From contig NZ_JAUSZH010000001.1 in assembly GCF_030817355.1 (NCBI RefSeq), forward strand, positions 5,952,501-6,016,500: a stretch of 64,000 nt of DNA. Direction: 5' to 3'. Under the pieces are notes generated by a model, which was given only the letters and a program-made list of their open reading frames with translations, did no database searches and was not told the origin of the DNA. Made by a program: the position numbers and the translations under genes. The DNA is from Streptomyces sp. V1I1. Lineage in GTDB: Bacteria; Actinomycetota; Actinomycetes; Streptomycetales; Streptomycetaceae. This document shows, piece after piece, positions 1-8,965 of the stretch (position 1 is its first letter; every line of letters starts with the position of its first letter).

Positions 1-1
1 G

Positions 2-606
2 ATCATCGGGCGTCGTCAGCGTGGTGGCGACGAATTCACCGTGTGCGTCGGTGTCCGGCGTGATCCCAGCTTCGTGCCCTCGCACGAGCCGATGGTCAAG
101 CTTGTTGGCAGCTACCTCAGAGAGGTCACCGAGCACTGGGGAGAGGTCGAGTCCGGACATCGGAAACTGGTGCTGGCGGCCGTGGACCGTAGTGCCCACG
201 CCTTTCAGGTGGGGGCGCTCACGCGGATCGCCAACGGGAAGGGATGGCGGCATTCCGAGACGCAACCTCCCGCTCAGGGCCCACGAACGCCGAACTGCGG
301 GCTCGTCTGCATCAGTTTGACCAAGTCGTAGCCGAAGCGGCGGCTCTGTACGATCTCGACACTGGCGTCGTGAGCGCTGAAGAGCTGTCTTGGCGGTTGC
401 TGTCGAGCCTGAGAGTGAAGCATCTGCGGCTGGAAGACGGCGATGGACAGGACCGCAGCCACGCTGTCGACCGCCTACGAGGAGTGGCGTTCGAGAAGAC
501 GCTGGAGGCGGCAGAGGCGGTCTTCTCAGAGATCGAGCGTCGGGTGGGCGACTGGGCCCCCACTGCCGCTTCGCTCAGTAAGAGGCTGTTGCTTTTCCGT
601 ACTTGA
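2..606 (+). pseudogene. Hypothetical gene fragment with probable frameshift
   Basis: An open frame runs in from the window edge (frame of base 2) to about position 240. The protein-like reading then continues in another frame from the ATG at 244 to the stop at 604-606. The purine-rich stretch directly before that ATG sits too close to be a normal ribosome binding site, so one broken gene fits better than two genes. The second part (about 120 residues) is helical and acidic, with no motif I recognise. Its end lies next to mobile-element DNA, so the C-terminus may also be unnatural. No function is assigned. Confidence 0.4.
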
Positions 607-693
607 TCGCTGACTTTGCGCTGGTCAGGCATGGTGTTGTGGGTTCCGTGGCAGACAGGACGTGTCGTGTCGTCGTGGTCATGGAGGTGCGGG

Positions 694-1119
694 ATGCCGT
701 CGATCGTCGGGATGTTGGAGGAACAAGAGCGGGTGGCTCGTCAGCAGGTGGAAGTGGTGCGGGAGGAGGCGGACCGGGTGCTTGCCCGGTTGCATGCCGC
801 GGAGTTGCAGTGGGAGCGGTTCGTGACCGCTCGGGAAGTCCTGGCCGAGGTTCTCGCCGGCGTTGGCCGTGCTGCCGCCGTCGAGGAGGCCGCCGCGCCT
901 GCTGCGGAGAGCGTCACCCCGGTGCCGGTGCCGGTGCCCACTCCAACGCCGGTGGCTGAGCCGGGGATACAAACAGAGCGCCTCGTGGCGCACAAGGTGC
1001 GTTCCACGACCCAGCGACGGGGCAGGACGACGAAGCCGGAGACGTCGTCGCTGCGCTTGATGACGGTGACGACCAGCTGCAGAACCTGCAGGGCCCAGGT
1101 GATCAGGGTGCCGGTGTAG
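694..1119 (+). pseudogene. Coiled-coil protein cut by an IS remnant
   Basis: The ATG at 694 follows GGAGG at 683-687. The first 90 or so residues are a charged helix (EEQERVARQQVEVVREEADR) followed by a Pro/Val-rich linker. This resembles the N-terminus of small DNA-binding proteins that often accompany insertion sequences in Streptomyces, whose C-terminus normally carries a helix-turn-helix. From about position 966 the frame reads antisense through a transposase remnant on the other strand, so the original C-terminal half is lost. The remaining ORF is unlikely to be functional. The family assignment is from memory of similar proteins. Confidence 0.45.
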
Positions 1120-1280
1120 CCGCCGTCGGCCCCCAGTTTGGTGATCGTGGGGAAACGGGTCCGCAGGGCGGGCAGCATGTCGGTGGCCGCCTGACGGTCG
1201 GTCACGTCGCCCGCGGTCACATTGATCATCAGCAGCAGACCGATCGTGTCGCAGATCAGGTGCCGACGCCTGCCGTTGAT
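993..1280 (-). pseudogene. IS5-type DDE transposase remnant
   Basis: The minus-strand translation contains the string RRHLICDTIGLLLMINVTAG, then GADGGYTG, IKRSDDVSGFVVLPRRWVVE and RTL. This is the C-terminal half of an IS5/IS4-like transposase: the DGGY block holds the second catalytic Asp, and the RRWVVERT block holds the catalytic Glu. A stop codon at 1281-1283 precedes the fragment and the usual C-terminus after the ERTL motif is missing, so both ends are truncated. It interrupts the coiled-coil gene on the opposite strand. Confidence 0.7.
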
Positions 1281-1283
1281 CTA

Positions 1284-1629
1284 ATGGGCAGTAGATGGAA
1301 CCGCTGAAGGCACCTGCGCGACGTCGGCCGCCGGCGTCAGCACGACGTCCTCCGTTGATCCGGGCCTTTGAGCCCTCAAAGAAGACTGACGCTCGCAGTC
1401 GGCGTCGAGAGCTGTCACGTGATCACCGATGATGATCGTGGTCCAAGCCCCCTGCGGGGGCTACCTCTTACGTGCTCGTGAGCCACCAGCTCCGGTCAAG
1501 ACCGAGGACCCCGCGGGTCGCTGGGGTCATGAACGGCTAATCGGATGTCGGGCCACGGAGCCCTTCCATTAGAGAGACGCATGCCCTGCACGGCTGTGAC
1601 CAGCCACAACACAAGTCTGATGAGAAAGC
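1284..1629. other. Non-coding stretch, likely IS110 left end
   Basis: No convincing gene is seen here. The part next to the transposase start should be the non-coding left end of the IS110-type element. A perfect hairpin with 7-bp arms and a 3-nt loop lies at 1446-1462 (AGCCCCC / GGGGGCT). In IS110-group elements such as IS621 the region upstream of the transposase encodes the bridge RNA, so a remnant could lie here. I cannot define its ends or guide loops. Confidence 0.35.
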
Positions 1630-2610
1630 GTGAGGCGAGTGAGAGCGTTCTGCGGCATCGACTGGGCCAGTGACCACCACGACATAGCCGTCGTCGACGA
1701 GACAGGCGCGCTGGCCCGGGCTCGCATCGACGACACGGCGGAAGGGCTTGACCAGCTGCTTCGGATGCTCGCTGAGCTCGGCGATGGTCCGCAGGATCCA
1801 GTCCCGGTGGCCATTGAAACCTCCCGCGGTCTTCTGGTCGCCTGTCTGCGGGCGACGGGTCGCCCGGTCTACGCCATCAATCCGATGGCCGCCACCCGGT
1901 ACCGGGACCGGCACACTGTGTCCCGTAAGAAGTCCGACCACCTGGACGCCATGGTGCTGGCGAACATCCTTCGCACCGATGCCGCAGCTCACCGCACGCT
2001 TCCCGCCGCCTCCGAAGTGGCCCAGGCCGTCGCGGTCCTTGCCCGTGCCCAGCAGGACGCCGTCTGGGACCGAACCCAGGCCGGCAACAAGCTGACCTCG
2101 CACCTGCGCGAGTACTTCCCCAGCTACCTGGCCGCCGCTGGCCACCGACGTGAGGGCATCTACCACCCCATAGCCCGGGCTCTCCTGGCCGCGGCGCCCA
2201 CCCCACGCCAGGCAGCCAAACTCACCCGGCCCCAGCTGCGGGCCGTGCTGAAGAAGGCCGGCCGCAAGAACACCATCGACAGGGAGGTCGAGCGTCTACA
2301 CAGCACGCTCCGATCTCCGCAGATGCGCCATCTCTCCCTGGTCGAGGAGGCCATGGGCCGGCAGGCACTTGCGCTGCTGCGGCAGCTGGAGGCGGCGTGC
2401 GTGAGCGCCGATGATCTCGCCGAAGCCTCGGTGCAGGCGTTCGAAGCCCATGACGATGCCGAGATCATCACCAGCTTTCCCGGCCTGGGCCCGCTGAGAT
2501 CTCTGGATATAGTGCAGGCGTTCCGGGGAACCGGCGGCGGCCCGGAGTCGGTCGGCCTCAGGCGCCACCTTGCGTTCATCGACGTCCGGAACTCCGGCGG
2601 ACCCCGATGA
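1630..2610 (+). pseudogene. IS110-family transposase, C-terminally truncated
   Basis: The N-terminal RuvC-like (DEDD) domain is intact: D11 in CGIDWASDHHD, E63 in AIETSRG, and D103/D106 in RKKSDHLDAM. The C-terminal transposase_20 domain begins with ITSFPGLGPL near residue 290 and breaks off at about position 2502. The expected continuation, which carries the catalytic serine, is replaced by roughly 35 unrelated residues before the stop. A start at 1639 is equally possible. Without the serine region the protein should be inactive. The truncation point marks a junction with the neighbouring metabolic locus. Confidence 0.8.
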
Positions 2611-2634
2611 CCCCGTCACTGAGGAGGCCGTCCC

Positions 2635-3333
2635 ATGGAACCCGTCACGCTGATCACCGGTGGCTCGACCGGAATCGGCGCCGCCACCGCCCGCGCCCTG
2701 CTCAAGCGGGGGCACCGCGTGACCGTCACCGGACGCGACACGGACAAGCTGGCCGCCTTCGTCGCTTCGGCCGGAGCGGGCGAGCGGCTCCTGCCGATCA
2801 CCGGCGACACCAGCGACGAGCACGATGTAGCCGCCGCCGTGCGCCAAGTGGTGGACGCGTGGGGGCGGCTGGACAACGTCATTGCCAACGCCGGTTTCTC
2901 GTTGCCCGGCAACCTGGAGAGCCACGCTCCCGCGGACATGCGCGCCATGGTCCTCACCAATGTCCTGGGCCCCGCCCTGCTGGTGCGGGAGACCCTGCCG
3001 CACCTCAGGGAGTCCAAGGGCCGGATCGTGATCATCGGCTCGGTCGCCGGAGTGCGCAACACGCCCGGCAACCTGTACTCGGTCACCAAGTGGGCCGCGC
3101 ACGCCTTGGCCGAGAACACCCGGCTGCTGGTCGGCAAGGACGGGATCGGAGTGACCGTCGTCGCCCCCGGCGTGGTGGACACCCCGTTCTGGGACAAGCG
3201 CGGTGGCACCCCCGAGGCGGCGCCGGCGATGACAGCCGAGCAGATCGCGGACACGATCGTCTTCGCCGTCGACCAGCCCGAGGGCGTGGACATCAACCAC
3301 ATCACCGTGCGGCCGGCCGGGCAGACCGGCTGA
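2635..3333 (+). CDS. Short-chain dehydrogenase/reductase
   Basis: This 232-residue classical SDR has the cofactor-binding glycine motif TGGSTGIG near residue 7, NVIANAG near residue 82, a catalytic Ser in IIGSVAG, and YSVTK as the Tyr-x-x-x-Lys pair. The ATG is preceded by GAGGAGG. It probably oxidises or reduces a hydroxyl/carbonyl group with NAD(P)(H); the substrate cannot be read from sequence. It is transcribed toward the HPG gene set and separated from it by a strong hairpin. It could be a tailoring enzyme or merely a neighbour at the IS junction. Confidence 0.85.
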   Translation: MEPVTLITGGSTGIGAATARALLKRGHRVTVTGRDTDKLAAFVASAGAGERLLPITGDTSDEHDVAAAVRQVVDAWGRLDNVIANAGFSLPGNLESHAPADMRAMVLTNVLGPALLVRETLPHLRESKGRIVIIGSVAGVRNTPGNLYSVTKWAAHALAENTRLLVGKDGIGVTVVAPGVVDTPFWDKRGGTPEAAPAMTAEQIADTIVFAVDQPEGVDINHITVRPAGQTG

Positions 3334-3360
3334 CGCGGCCCTCCCGACCTCCGAACAGAT

Positions 3361-3409
3361 GGCGCCGTCGGCCCCCGCCGCTCACCACGCGGTGCGGGCC
3401 GACGGCGCC
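3361..3409. terminator. Bidirectional hairpin terminator
   Basis: There is a perfect 14-bp inverted repeat: GGCGCCGTCGGCCC at 3361-3374 and its complement at 3396-3409, separated by 21 nt. It lies between two convergent genes, the SDR and hydroxymandelate oxidase. No long T tract follows, as is common in Streptomyces. Confidence 0.75.
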
Positions 3410-3434
3410 TTCGGGCCTCGGGGTGGACGCGCGC

Positions 3435-4580
3435 TCAGGCGGAGAGGTGGGCGCACCCGGGGAGGAGCACCCCCGACCGCTCGAAGTCGGCCACGGCGGG
3501 CGCCCCCATCAGGGCCATGACCTCCTCGAACTCGCCCATGAGTATCCGCAGGACGTCCGCGACGCCCTCCGCGCCGGAGCGGGCGAGCCCCCAGAGGACC
3601 GGGCGTCCGACCATTACCGCGTCCGCGCCCAGACACAGGGCCTTGGCGATGTCGGCGCCGTACCGGACACCGCCGTCCAGGACGACCGCGCACCGCCCGG
3701 CGACGGCGTCCACGATCTCGGCGAGGGTGTCGGGGGCGCTGCGGGAGAAGTCCAGCTGGCGGCCGCCGTGGTTGGAGACGACCAGTCCCGAGACGCCGTG
3801 CTTGACCGCCAGTTCGGCGTCCTCGGCGGTGAGCACGCCCTTCAGTACCAGGGGCAGCGAGGTCACTTCGCGGAGCCAGACGAGATCGTCCCAGGTAATC
3901 GAGGCGTCGAACTGCTCCTTGGAGTGCCGGGCGATAGCCGATTCCCCGTCCCTGCTGCCGTGCGAGGCGGCCATGACGTCGTGCGCCAGGTTGACCGCCC
4001 GGATGCCCGGGGGCACGGCGAAGCCGTTGGCGGCGTCCCGGGGACGGAACGCCACCCTGGGCGCGTCGACGGTGAGCACCAGCGCACGGAATCCGGCGGC
4101 CTCGGCCCGGCGGATCAGGTCCACCAGGAGGTCCCGGCGCTTGAGCCAGTACAGCTGCAGCCACAGCGGGCCGGTCGCCTCGGCGGCGATCTCCTCCAGT
4201 GTCCGGCTCGCGAACATGCTGACCGTGAACAGGGCACCGGCCTCACCCGCGGCCCGTGCCGTCGCTGTCTCACCCTCCGGGTGGGCGAGTTGGTGGTACG
4301 CCATCGGGGCGATGGCAAGGGGGGCGGCGAGGTCCGCACCGAGCAGCTCGGTGCGGGGGTCGCAGTGGGAGACGTCGACGAGGCAGCGCGGCCGCAGCCG
4401 GATCCTGTCCAGGGCCTCCCGCCCCGCCGTCAGCATCGACTCGGTGCCGCTGCCGCCCGCGAAGAAGTCCCACACCGGTCCCGGCAACCGCTCCTTGGCC
4501 GCCGCCTCGTAGGCACGCAATGCCGGCACCACATCTCCTCCGTTCGCCGTGCTGTTCAGGGGGTTCGGGGCGCCGGCCAT
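3435..4580 (-). CDS. hmo: 4-Hydroxymandelate oxidase (FMN-dependent)
   Basis: This 381-residue alpha-hydroxy-acid oxidase (glycolate/lactate oxidase fold) should oxidise 4-hydroxymandelate to 4-hydroxyphenylglyoxylate in HPG synthesis. It shows APMAYHQLAHPEGE, the catalytic-base block SNHGGRQLD, and the FMN-phosphate region LDGGVRYGADIAKAL and GRPVLWGL. The ATG at 4580 overlaps the aminotransferase stop (TGATG), showing translational coupling. Substrate choice is inferred from context: the neighbours encode hydroxymandelate synthase, an HPG-type aminotransferase and prephenate dehydrogenase. It is the last gene of the minus-strand set and ends at the hairpin at 3361-3409. Confidence 0.88.
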   Translation of the reverse strand: MAGAPNPLNSTANGGDVVPALRAYEAAAKERLPGPVWDFFAGGSGTESMLTAGREALDRIRLRPRCLVDVSHCDPRTELLGADLAAPLAIAPMAYHQLAHPEGETATARAAGEAGALFTVSMFASRTLEEIAAEATGPLWLQLYWLKRRDLLVDLIRRAEAAGFRALVLTVDAPRVAFRPRDAANGFAVPPGIRAVNLAHDVMAASHGSRDGESAIARHSKEQFDASITWDDLVWLREVTSLPLVLKGVLTAEDAELAVKHGVSGLVVSNHGGRQLDFSRSAPDTLAEIVDAVAGRCAVVLDGGVRYGADIAKALCLGADAVMVGRPVLWGLARSGAEGVADVLRILMGEFEEVMALMGAPAVADFERSGVLLPGCAHLSA

Positions 4581-5914
4581 CAGACGGCGGTGCCTGTGGT
4601 CTGCGCGGTGATGAAGGCGGCCAGCCTGGCCACGCCCTCGGCGATGGTCTCCGGGCTCTGTGAACTGCACGACAGGCGTAGTTGGTGGACACCGCCACCG
4701 CCCAGGTGGAAGTCGCTCATCGGCGTCCACAGCACGCCGTAGGTGCGCGCGGACAGCTCCAGGGCCTTGTAGTCGGCGGCGAAGGGCACGGTGACGACGG
4801 CGAAGAAGCCGCCGTCCGGGCGATTCCAGGAGAGGCCGAGCTCGGCCCTGCGCTCTGCGGGAAAGTGCCGCTCCAACTCGTCGAGGAGCGTGTCCATGTT
4901 CGTGCGGTAGTACGCGATCGCCCCGGCGTTCGCCTCGCGCAGCCGGAAGCCGCTCTCGATGAGCAGTCCACCGATGACGGCCTGGCTCACGGCCGAGGTG
5001 TTGACGGTCGTCATGCTCTTGATCTTGGACAGCTCGTCGGCGAGCAGCGAGCGCCGGCCGTCCGGGCCGATGACTTCCTGGTCGGCGATGACGTAGCCCA
5101 CCCGGGCGCCGGGCAGCGCCGTCTTGGCGAACGATCCCAGGTGCACCACGCGGCGGCCCGTATCGAGGGCTTTGAGCGTGGGGCGGGCCGAGCCGGTGCG
5201 CACGAAGAAGCCGTAGGGGGCGTCCTCCAGGACGAGGAGGTCCTCCTCCTCGGCCACTCGCAGCAGGCGCTCGCGGTCCGGGAGGCTCATGCTGGTGCCG
5301 GACGGGTTGGCGAAGTCCGGCACGACGTAGAAGGCCCGGGGGCGTTCACCGGCCGCCCGGGCGGCACGCGCGGCCGCCAGCACGGCTTCCGGTGCGGGGC
5401 CGGCGGGGCCCTCGGGCACGGGCCGTACCCGGATGCCCAGCAGCCGGGCGATGCCGGTGATGCCCACGTAACACGGGGAGCTGACGAGCAGCGTGTCCTC
5501 GGGGGCGGCGAAGAGCGCCCGCAGGGTGAGGAGCATGGCCTCCTGGCAGCCGGTCGTCACCACGACGGCTTCCGGGGGTACCTCGATCCCCTCGTCGTTG
5601 GCGACTGTCCGGGCGATCAGCTCGTGGATGATCCCGTTGGTGCGGCCGTACTGGAAAAGCTGGGTGCGCACCTGGTCGCGCGACCAGCCCAGTCTATCCC
5701 GCAGGTAGCTGGTGTACGTGTGCAGGTGGTGCGCGAGGTCTTCGGGCTGGAAGTCACCCTCGGTGGGCCGTCCCGGCGCGAAGGAGATGGCCTGTGGGAA
5801 CCGGCCGACGACTTCGTTGAGGAAGTTCATGGCGTCGAGGACCGGGTCGCTGAGCGACCCGTGGAGCTCGTCGCGTGCCAGCACCGGCGATGATGGTGGG
5901 GCGGCTTGTGTCAC
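4580..5914 (-). CDS. hpgT: 4-Hydroxyphenylglycine aminotransferase
   Basis: This 444-residue class I/II PLP aminotransferase (MocR/Aro8-like fold) is predicted to transaminate 4-hydroxyphenylglyoxylate to HPG, with tyrosine as a likely amino donor. The PLP lysine is in LGSFAKTALPGARVGYV. Other family blocks are TTGCQEAMLLTLRAL, DFANPSGTSM and EDAPYGFF. Translation starts at a GTG after GAGAGGAG. Its coupling to hmo, and the nearby HmaS and prephenate dehydrogenase, distinguish it from a generic aromatic aminotransferase. PglE of phenylglycine pathways is homologous, but that route uses no hydroxymandelate synthase. Confidence 0.87.
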   Translation of the reverse strand: MTQAAPPSSPVLARDELHGSLSDPVLDAMNFLNEVVGRFPQAISFAPGRPTEGDFQPEDLAHHLHTYTSYLRDRLGWSRDQVRTQLFQYGRTNGIIHELIARTVANDEGIEVPPEAVVVTTGCQEAMLLTLRALFAAPEDTLLVSSPCYVGITGIARLLGIRVRPVPEGPAGPAPEAVLAAARAARAAGERPRAFYVVPDFANPSGTSMSLPDRERLLRVAEEEDLLVLEDAPYGFFVRTGSARPTLKALDTGRRVVHLGSFAKTALPGARVGYVIADQEVIGPDGRRSLLADELSKIKSMTTVNTSAVSQAVIGGLLIESGFRLREANAGAIAYYRTNMDTLLDELERHFPAERRAELGLSWNRPDGGFFAVVTVPFAADYKALELSARTYGVLWTPMSDFHLGGGGVHQLRLSCSSQSPETIAEGVARLAAFITAQTTGTAV

Positions 5915-5917
5915 CGC

Positions 5918-6826
5918 TCAGACTCCTCTCGGCGCGGCCGTGTAGGCCACGCTCAGGGTGGGTGCCGGGTTGCGGGCGGGGATACGGGCCCGGCCTCGCA
6001 CCCCGCGGACCAGGGCGGTGGCGAGCCGGTCCGTGTGGACGCGCTGCTGCTCCGGCTCCTCGGCGGCGCCCAGGCCCTGCAGGGCGTCGACCACCTGGTG
6101 CAGGTCCTGGGTGAAGCCCGCGAGGACATCGGCGACGGCAACGGCGTTGGACCCTAGGATGTCGGTCCACAGCTCGGCGCTGCCCGCGGCGAGGCGGGTG
6201 ATGTCCTGCAGTCCCTGCCCAGCGAGGCCCAGTTGGGCTGGGTCGCCGTGCAGTAGTCGCCCCGCGAGGAGGCTCGACACCAGGTGCGGGGCGTGCGAGG
6301 TGAGCGCGACCGCACGGTCGTGCTCGGCGTGGGCCATCACGACCGGCCGGGCGCCGCACAGCTCGGCCAGGTGCCAGGCACGTTCGGCGGTCTGCGCCCG
6401 GGTGTGTGCGGAGGGGGTGAGCACCCAGGGCCGGCCGTGGAAGAGGTCGTCCCGGGCGGCGAGCGGGCCGGACTGCTCCCGGCCGCCCATGGGGTGCCCG
6501 CCGATGAAGCGGGTCAGGTCGCAGCCGGCCTGGGCCGCTTCCCGTTGGGGCAGTTCCTTGATGCTTGCGGCATCCGTGAAGTCGTGTGCTAACTCGAGCA
6601 GTTGGTGTTCCTTCAGGGCCGCCGCGACGTGCCGCGGTGGTACCGCGATGACAGCCAGGTCGACCGGTCCACGAGGTGTTCCTGCGATACCGGCCCCGAG
6701 GTCCGCGGCGATGCGCGCCGCCTCCGGGTTCGCGTCGATCAGGTAGGTGGTCACGCCCCGGCCCCGAAGGGCCAGGGCGATCGATGTACCGATCAGGCCG
6801 GTTCCGACCACTGCGGCACTCTGCAT
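5918..6826 (-). CDS. tyrA: Prephenate dehydrogenase
   Basis: This 302-residue TyrA-family enzyme oxidatively decarboxylates prephenate to 4-hydroxyphenylpyruvate, the HPG precursor. The N-terminal Rossmann motif is VVGTGLIGTSIALAL, followed by family blocks FIGGHPMGGREQSG and ALTSHAPHLVSSLLAG. The C-terminal half is the helical dimerisation domain, and no ACT domain is visible. The stop lies 3 bp before the aminotransferase start, and the start overlaps the upstream PhyH stop (TGATG). Placement in this operon indicates a dedicated precursor supply rather than the housekeeping tyrosine gene. Confidence 0.9.
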   Translation of the reverse strand: MQSAAVVGTGLIGTSIALALRGRGVTTYLIDANPEAARIAADLGAGIAGTPRGPVDLAVIAVPPRHVAAALKEHQLLELAHDFTDAASIKELPQREAAQAGCDLTRFIGGHPMGGREQSGPLAARDDLFHGRPWVLTPSAHTRAQTAERAWHLAELCGARPVVMAHAEHDRAVALTSHAPHLVSSLLAGRLLHGDPAQLGLAGQGLQDITRLAAGSAELWTDILGSNAVAVADVLAGFTQDLHQVVDALQGLGAAEEPEQQRVHTDRLATALVRGVRGRARIPARNPAPTLSVAYTAAPRGV

Positions 6827-7743
6827 CAGTGGTCGCTCCACAGGAGTGGGAGGTACTCGGGGTCGTGGTAGTCGGGGGTTCCCTCGGCGGTACGCCGCAC
6901 GAGCACGTCGTGGTTGTAGCTGACCTGGGTGCCGTCGGAGCGGCGGAAGTCCTGGTAGCGGTTCTCGCCGTCCTGTAGATGGTAGGAAACGGCGCGGCGC
7001 GGACGGTCGCTGAGGTTGGCGCCGCTGCCGTGATACGTGCGGCAGTGGTGGAAGTTGACGTGGCCCTTGGAGATGAAGACAGGCACCTTCTTGACCTCGA
7101 CCCCGTTGAAGGCCGCGTTGTCCTCCAGCATCTGGTCCAGCTCGGAGCCGTCCCGCTCGGCGAAGTGCAGGGACGTGGCGTCGTTCTCCGCGGTCTCCTT
7201 CCACAGGTGGCTGCCGTCGACCATCGTGATGGTGCCCGCCTCCTCACCGCAGTCGTGGAAGGGGATGAACGCGGTCAGCATCCGCTCGGAGGTGGAGGTG
7301 GACCAGTAGTGGCGGTCGAAGTGCCAGGGCACGATGTTCGACTGCTCCTGGGCCACCGGGGGCTTGTAGATGAGCGTCGACTGGAACACCCGGATCTGCT
7401 CGGCCTGGGCGAGGCGCGCGGCGACGGCGCCCAGCAGAGGCTTGCGCAGGATGCGGCCTATGGTGTCGTCCTCGTAGTGGATGTAGTCGTTGTGCCGCTG
7501 GACGTCGCCCTTTTCCGGCTCCCAGTAGGCCAGCTTGGGCGGGCGTACCGGCAGGGTGCGGTCGCGGTGGCCGGCGTAGAACAGCTCGCTGGCGGCTTCC
7601 AGCTGCTCGACCTCCTCGTCGGTGAACAGCTTCTTCGAGAGGTACCAGCCGTGCTCGGCGTAGAAGGCGACGTCCTCCTCGGTCGGGAGCAGTGTGAGCT
7701 CCTCGTCGGTGAGGGTGAAGCCCTGGGTGTCCTGGACTGACAT
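6826..7743 (-). CDS. Phytanoyl-CoA dioxygenase family oxygenase
   Basis: This 305-residue PhyH-type non-heme Fe(II)/2-oxoglutarate oxygenase has a metal triad readable as H141 and D143 in WHFDRHYW and H238 in YHGSGANL, with Arg249/Arg250 positioned to bind 2-oxoglutarate. Such enzymes hydroxylate, halogenate or desaturate unactivated carbons. The presence of the Asp ligand argues against a halogenase. It is not part of any standard HPG pathway, so it probably modifies HPG, a partner amino acid or the assembled product. It is coupled to tyrA and lies 52 bp downstream of hmaS. Confidence 0.82.
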   Translation of the reverse strand: MSVQDTQGFTLTDEELTLLPTEEDVAFYAEHGWYLSKKLFTDEEVEQLEAASELFYAGHRDRTLPVRPPKLAYWEPEKGDVQRHNDYIHYEDDTIGRILRKPLLGAVAARLAQAEQIRVFQSTLIYKPPVAQEQSNIVPWHFDRHYWSTSTSERMLTAFIPFHDCGEEAGTITMVDGSHLWKETAENDATSLHFAERDGSELDQMLEDNAAFNGVEVKKVPVFISKGHVNFHHCRTYHGSGANLSDRPRRAVSYHLQDGENRYQDFRRSDGTQVSYNHDVLVRRTAEGTPDYHDPEYLPLLWSDH

Positions 7744-7795
7744 GGTGTTCCTTACAGGTGCGTGGTTCGGTGAAGGGACGGCGCGCGGAGCCGGG

Positions 7796-8860
7796 TCAGG
7801 AGACGGCCTTCTCGCGGGCGACCGCCTCGTAGAGCGCCTTGATGTTGCCGCTGCCGAAGGTGCGGGCGCCGTGCCGGTCGATGACCTCCCAGAAGTACGT
7901 CTTCCGTACGTGCTGGGACTGGGTGAAGATCTGGAACACCTGGCCCCAGTGGTCCTCGTCGATCAGGACGTTGGTCCGGCGCAGGTCCCCGACCTCGAGG
8001 TTGAGGTGCTCGAAGCGGTCCTGCAGCTCGTCGTAGTACGAGCCGGGCGTCTGGAGGAAGTTGGTGCCCCGCTTCTCCAGGGTCTGCACGGTGCTCACGA
8101 TGTCGTCGCAGAGCAGCGCCAGGTGCTGCACGCCGGCGCCGCCGTGGCGGGCCAGGAAGGTGTCGATCTGCCCGGGCTCACGGTCGGTGACCGGCTCGAT
8201 CAGGGTGAAGGTCACCTTGCCGGACGGGCTCTGGACGACCTTGGAGTCCATGGCCTGGGTACCGACCTCGATGAACTCCTCGAAGATCTGGGAGAAGCCG
8301 AAGACCTTCTCGTAGAAGGCGACCGTGGGACGCAACTGGCCCGCGGGCAGGCAGATCGCCGCGTGGTCCACGGTGCTGAGCAGTTCCTCGCCCGCCTCGG
8401 GGTCGGCGGCGATGATGTCCATCACGCCCGGCAGGAACTGCTCGCGGTCGCCGCTGCGCTGGACGAACCGGTGCGCGACGTCACCGAAACCCAGGACCGC
8501 GGCGGTGACCACCTCGGTGCCGTCCTTGCTGTGCGCGGTGGGCTGCTCGACGGCCGTGGCACCGCGCTCGACGGCGAGCTCGAAGGCCTTGGCGGCGTCG
8601 CTGACCTCGAAAGCGATGTTGGCGACGCCGTCGCCGTGCTCCATCACGTAGGACGCGGCCGGGTGGGACGAGTTGAGAGCGGAGGTGAGGACGACCTCGA
8701 TGCCGCCCTGGCGCAGCAGCAGCGAGCGGTAGTCGGCCTGTCCGGTCTCGGGACCGGCCTGGCCGCAGATGCGGAAGCCGAAAGCGGTGCAGAGGTAGAA
8801 CGCGGACTGCTGGGCATCTCCGACGTAGAACTCGACGTGGTCTACGGCCCCGATATCCAT
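7796..8860 (-). CDS. hmaS: 4-Hydroxymandelate synthase
   Basis: This 354-residue enzyme belongs to the HPPD/HmaS family with two vicinal-oxygen-chelate domains. It should convert 4-hydroxyphenylpyruvate to (S)-4-hydroxymandelate with Fe(II) and O2. The iron ligands read as H166 (VDHAAICLP), H246 (GVQHLALL) and E325 (YFWEVIDRHG). I chose the ATG at 8860 because AGAAGGG sits 6 nt upstream; a GTG at 8890 in the same frame is weaker. HPPD of tyrosine catabolism is the close alternative, and context with hmo and hpgT decides for HmaS. Confidence 0.87.
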   Translation of the reverse strand: MDIGAVDHVEFYVGDAQQSAFYLCTAFGFRICGQAGPETGQADYRSLLLRQGGIEVVLTSALNSSHPAASYVMEHGDGVANIAFEVSDAAKAFELAVERGATAVEQPTAHSKDGTEVVTAAVLGFGDVAHRFVQRSGDREQFLPGVMDIIAADPEAGEELLSTVDHAAICLPAGQLRPTVAFYEKVFGFSQIFEEFIEVGTQAMDSKVVQSPSGKVTFTLIEPVTDREPGQIDTFLARHGGAGVQHLALLCDDIVSTVQTLEKRGTNFLQTPGSYYDELQDRFEHLNLEVGDLRRTNVLIDEDHWGQVFQIFTQSQHVRKTYFWEVIDRHGARTFGSGNIKALYEAVAREKAVS

Positions 8861-8965
8861 GCGAAACCCTTCTGTTTCCATAATCGACACGAGAAAGATC
8901 GAGATGTTTTCACCGAGTGGACGGGCGGTCCGAGAGAATCGATCCGGCCGTGCTCCAGAGGGTCT

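Noticed and set aside
2607-4742. 711-residue plus-strand ORF
   Set aside because: It is antisense to hmo and runs through the SDR gene in another frame; composition is Arg/Gly/Pro-rich without motifs, as expected for a shadow frame in high-GC DNA.
7796-8860. 4-Hydroxyphenylpyruvate dioxygenase of tyrosine catabolism
   Set aside because: The fold is shared, but coupling with hmo, hpgT and tyrA fits hydroxymandelate synthase better; no homogentisate pathway gene is nearby.
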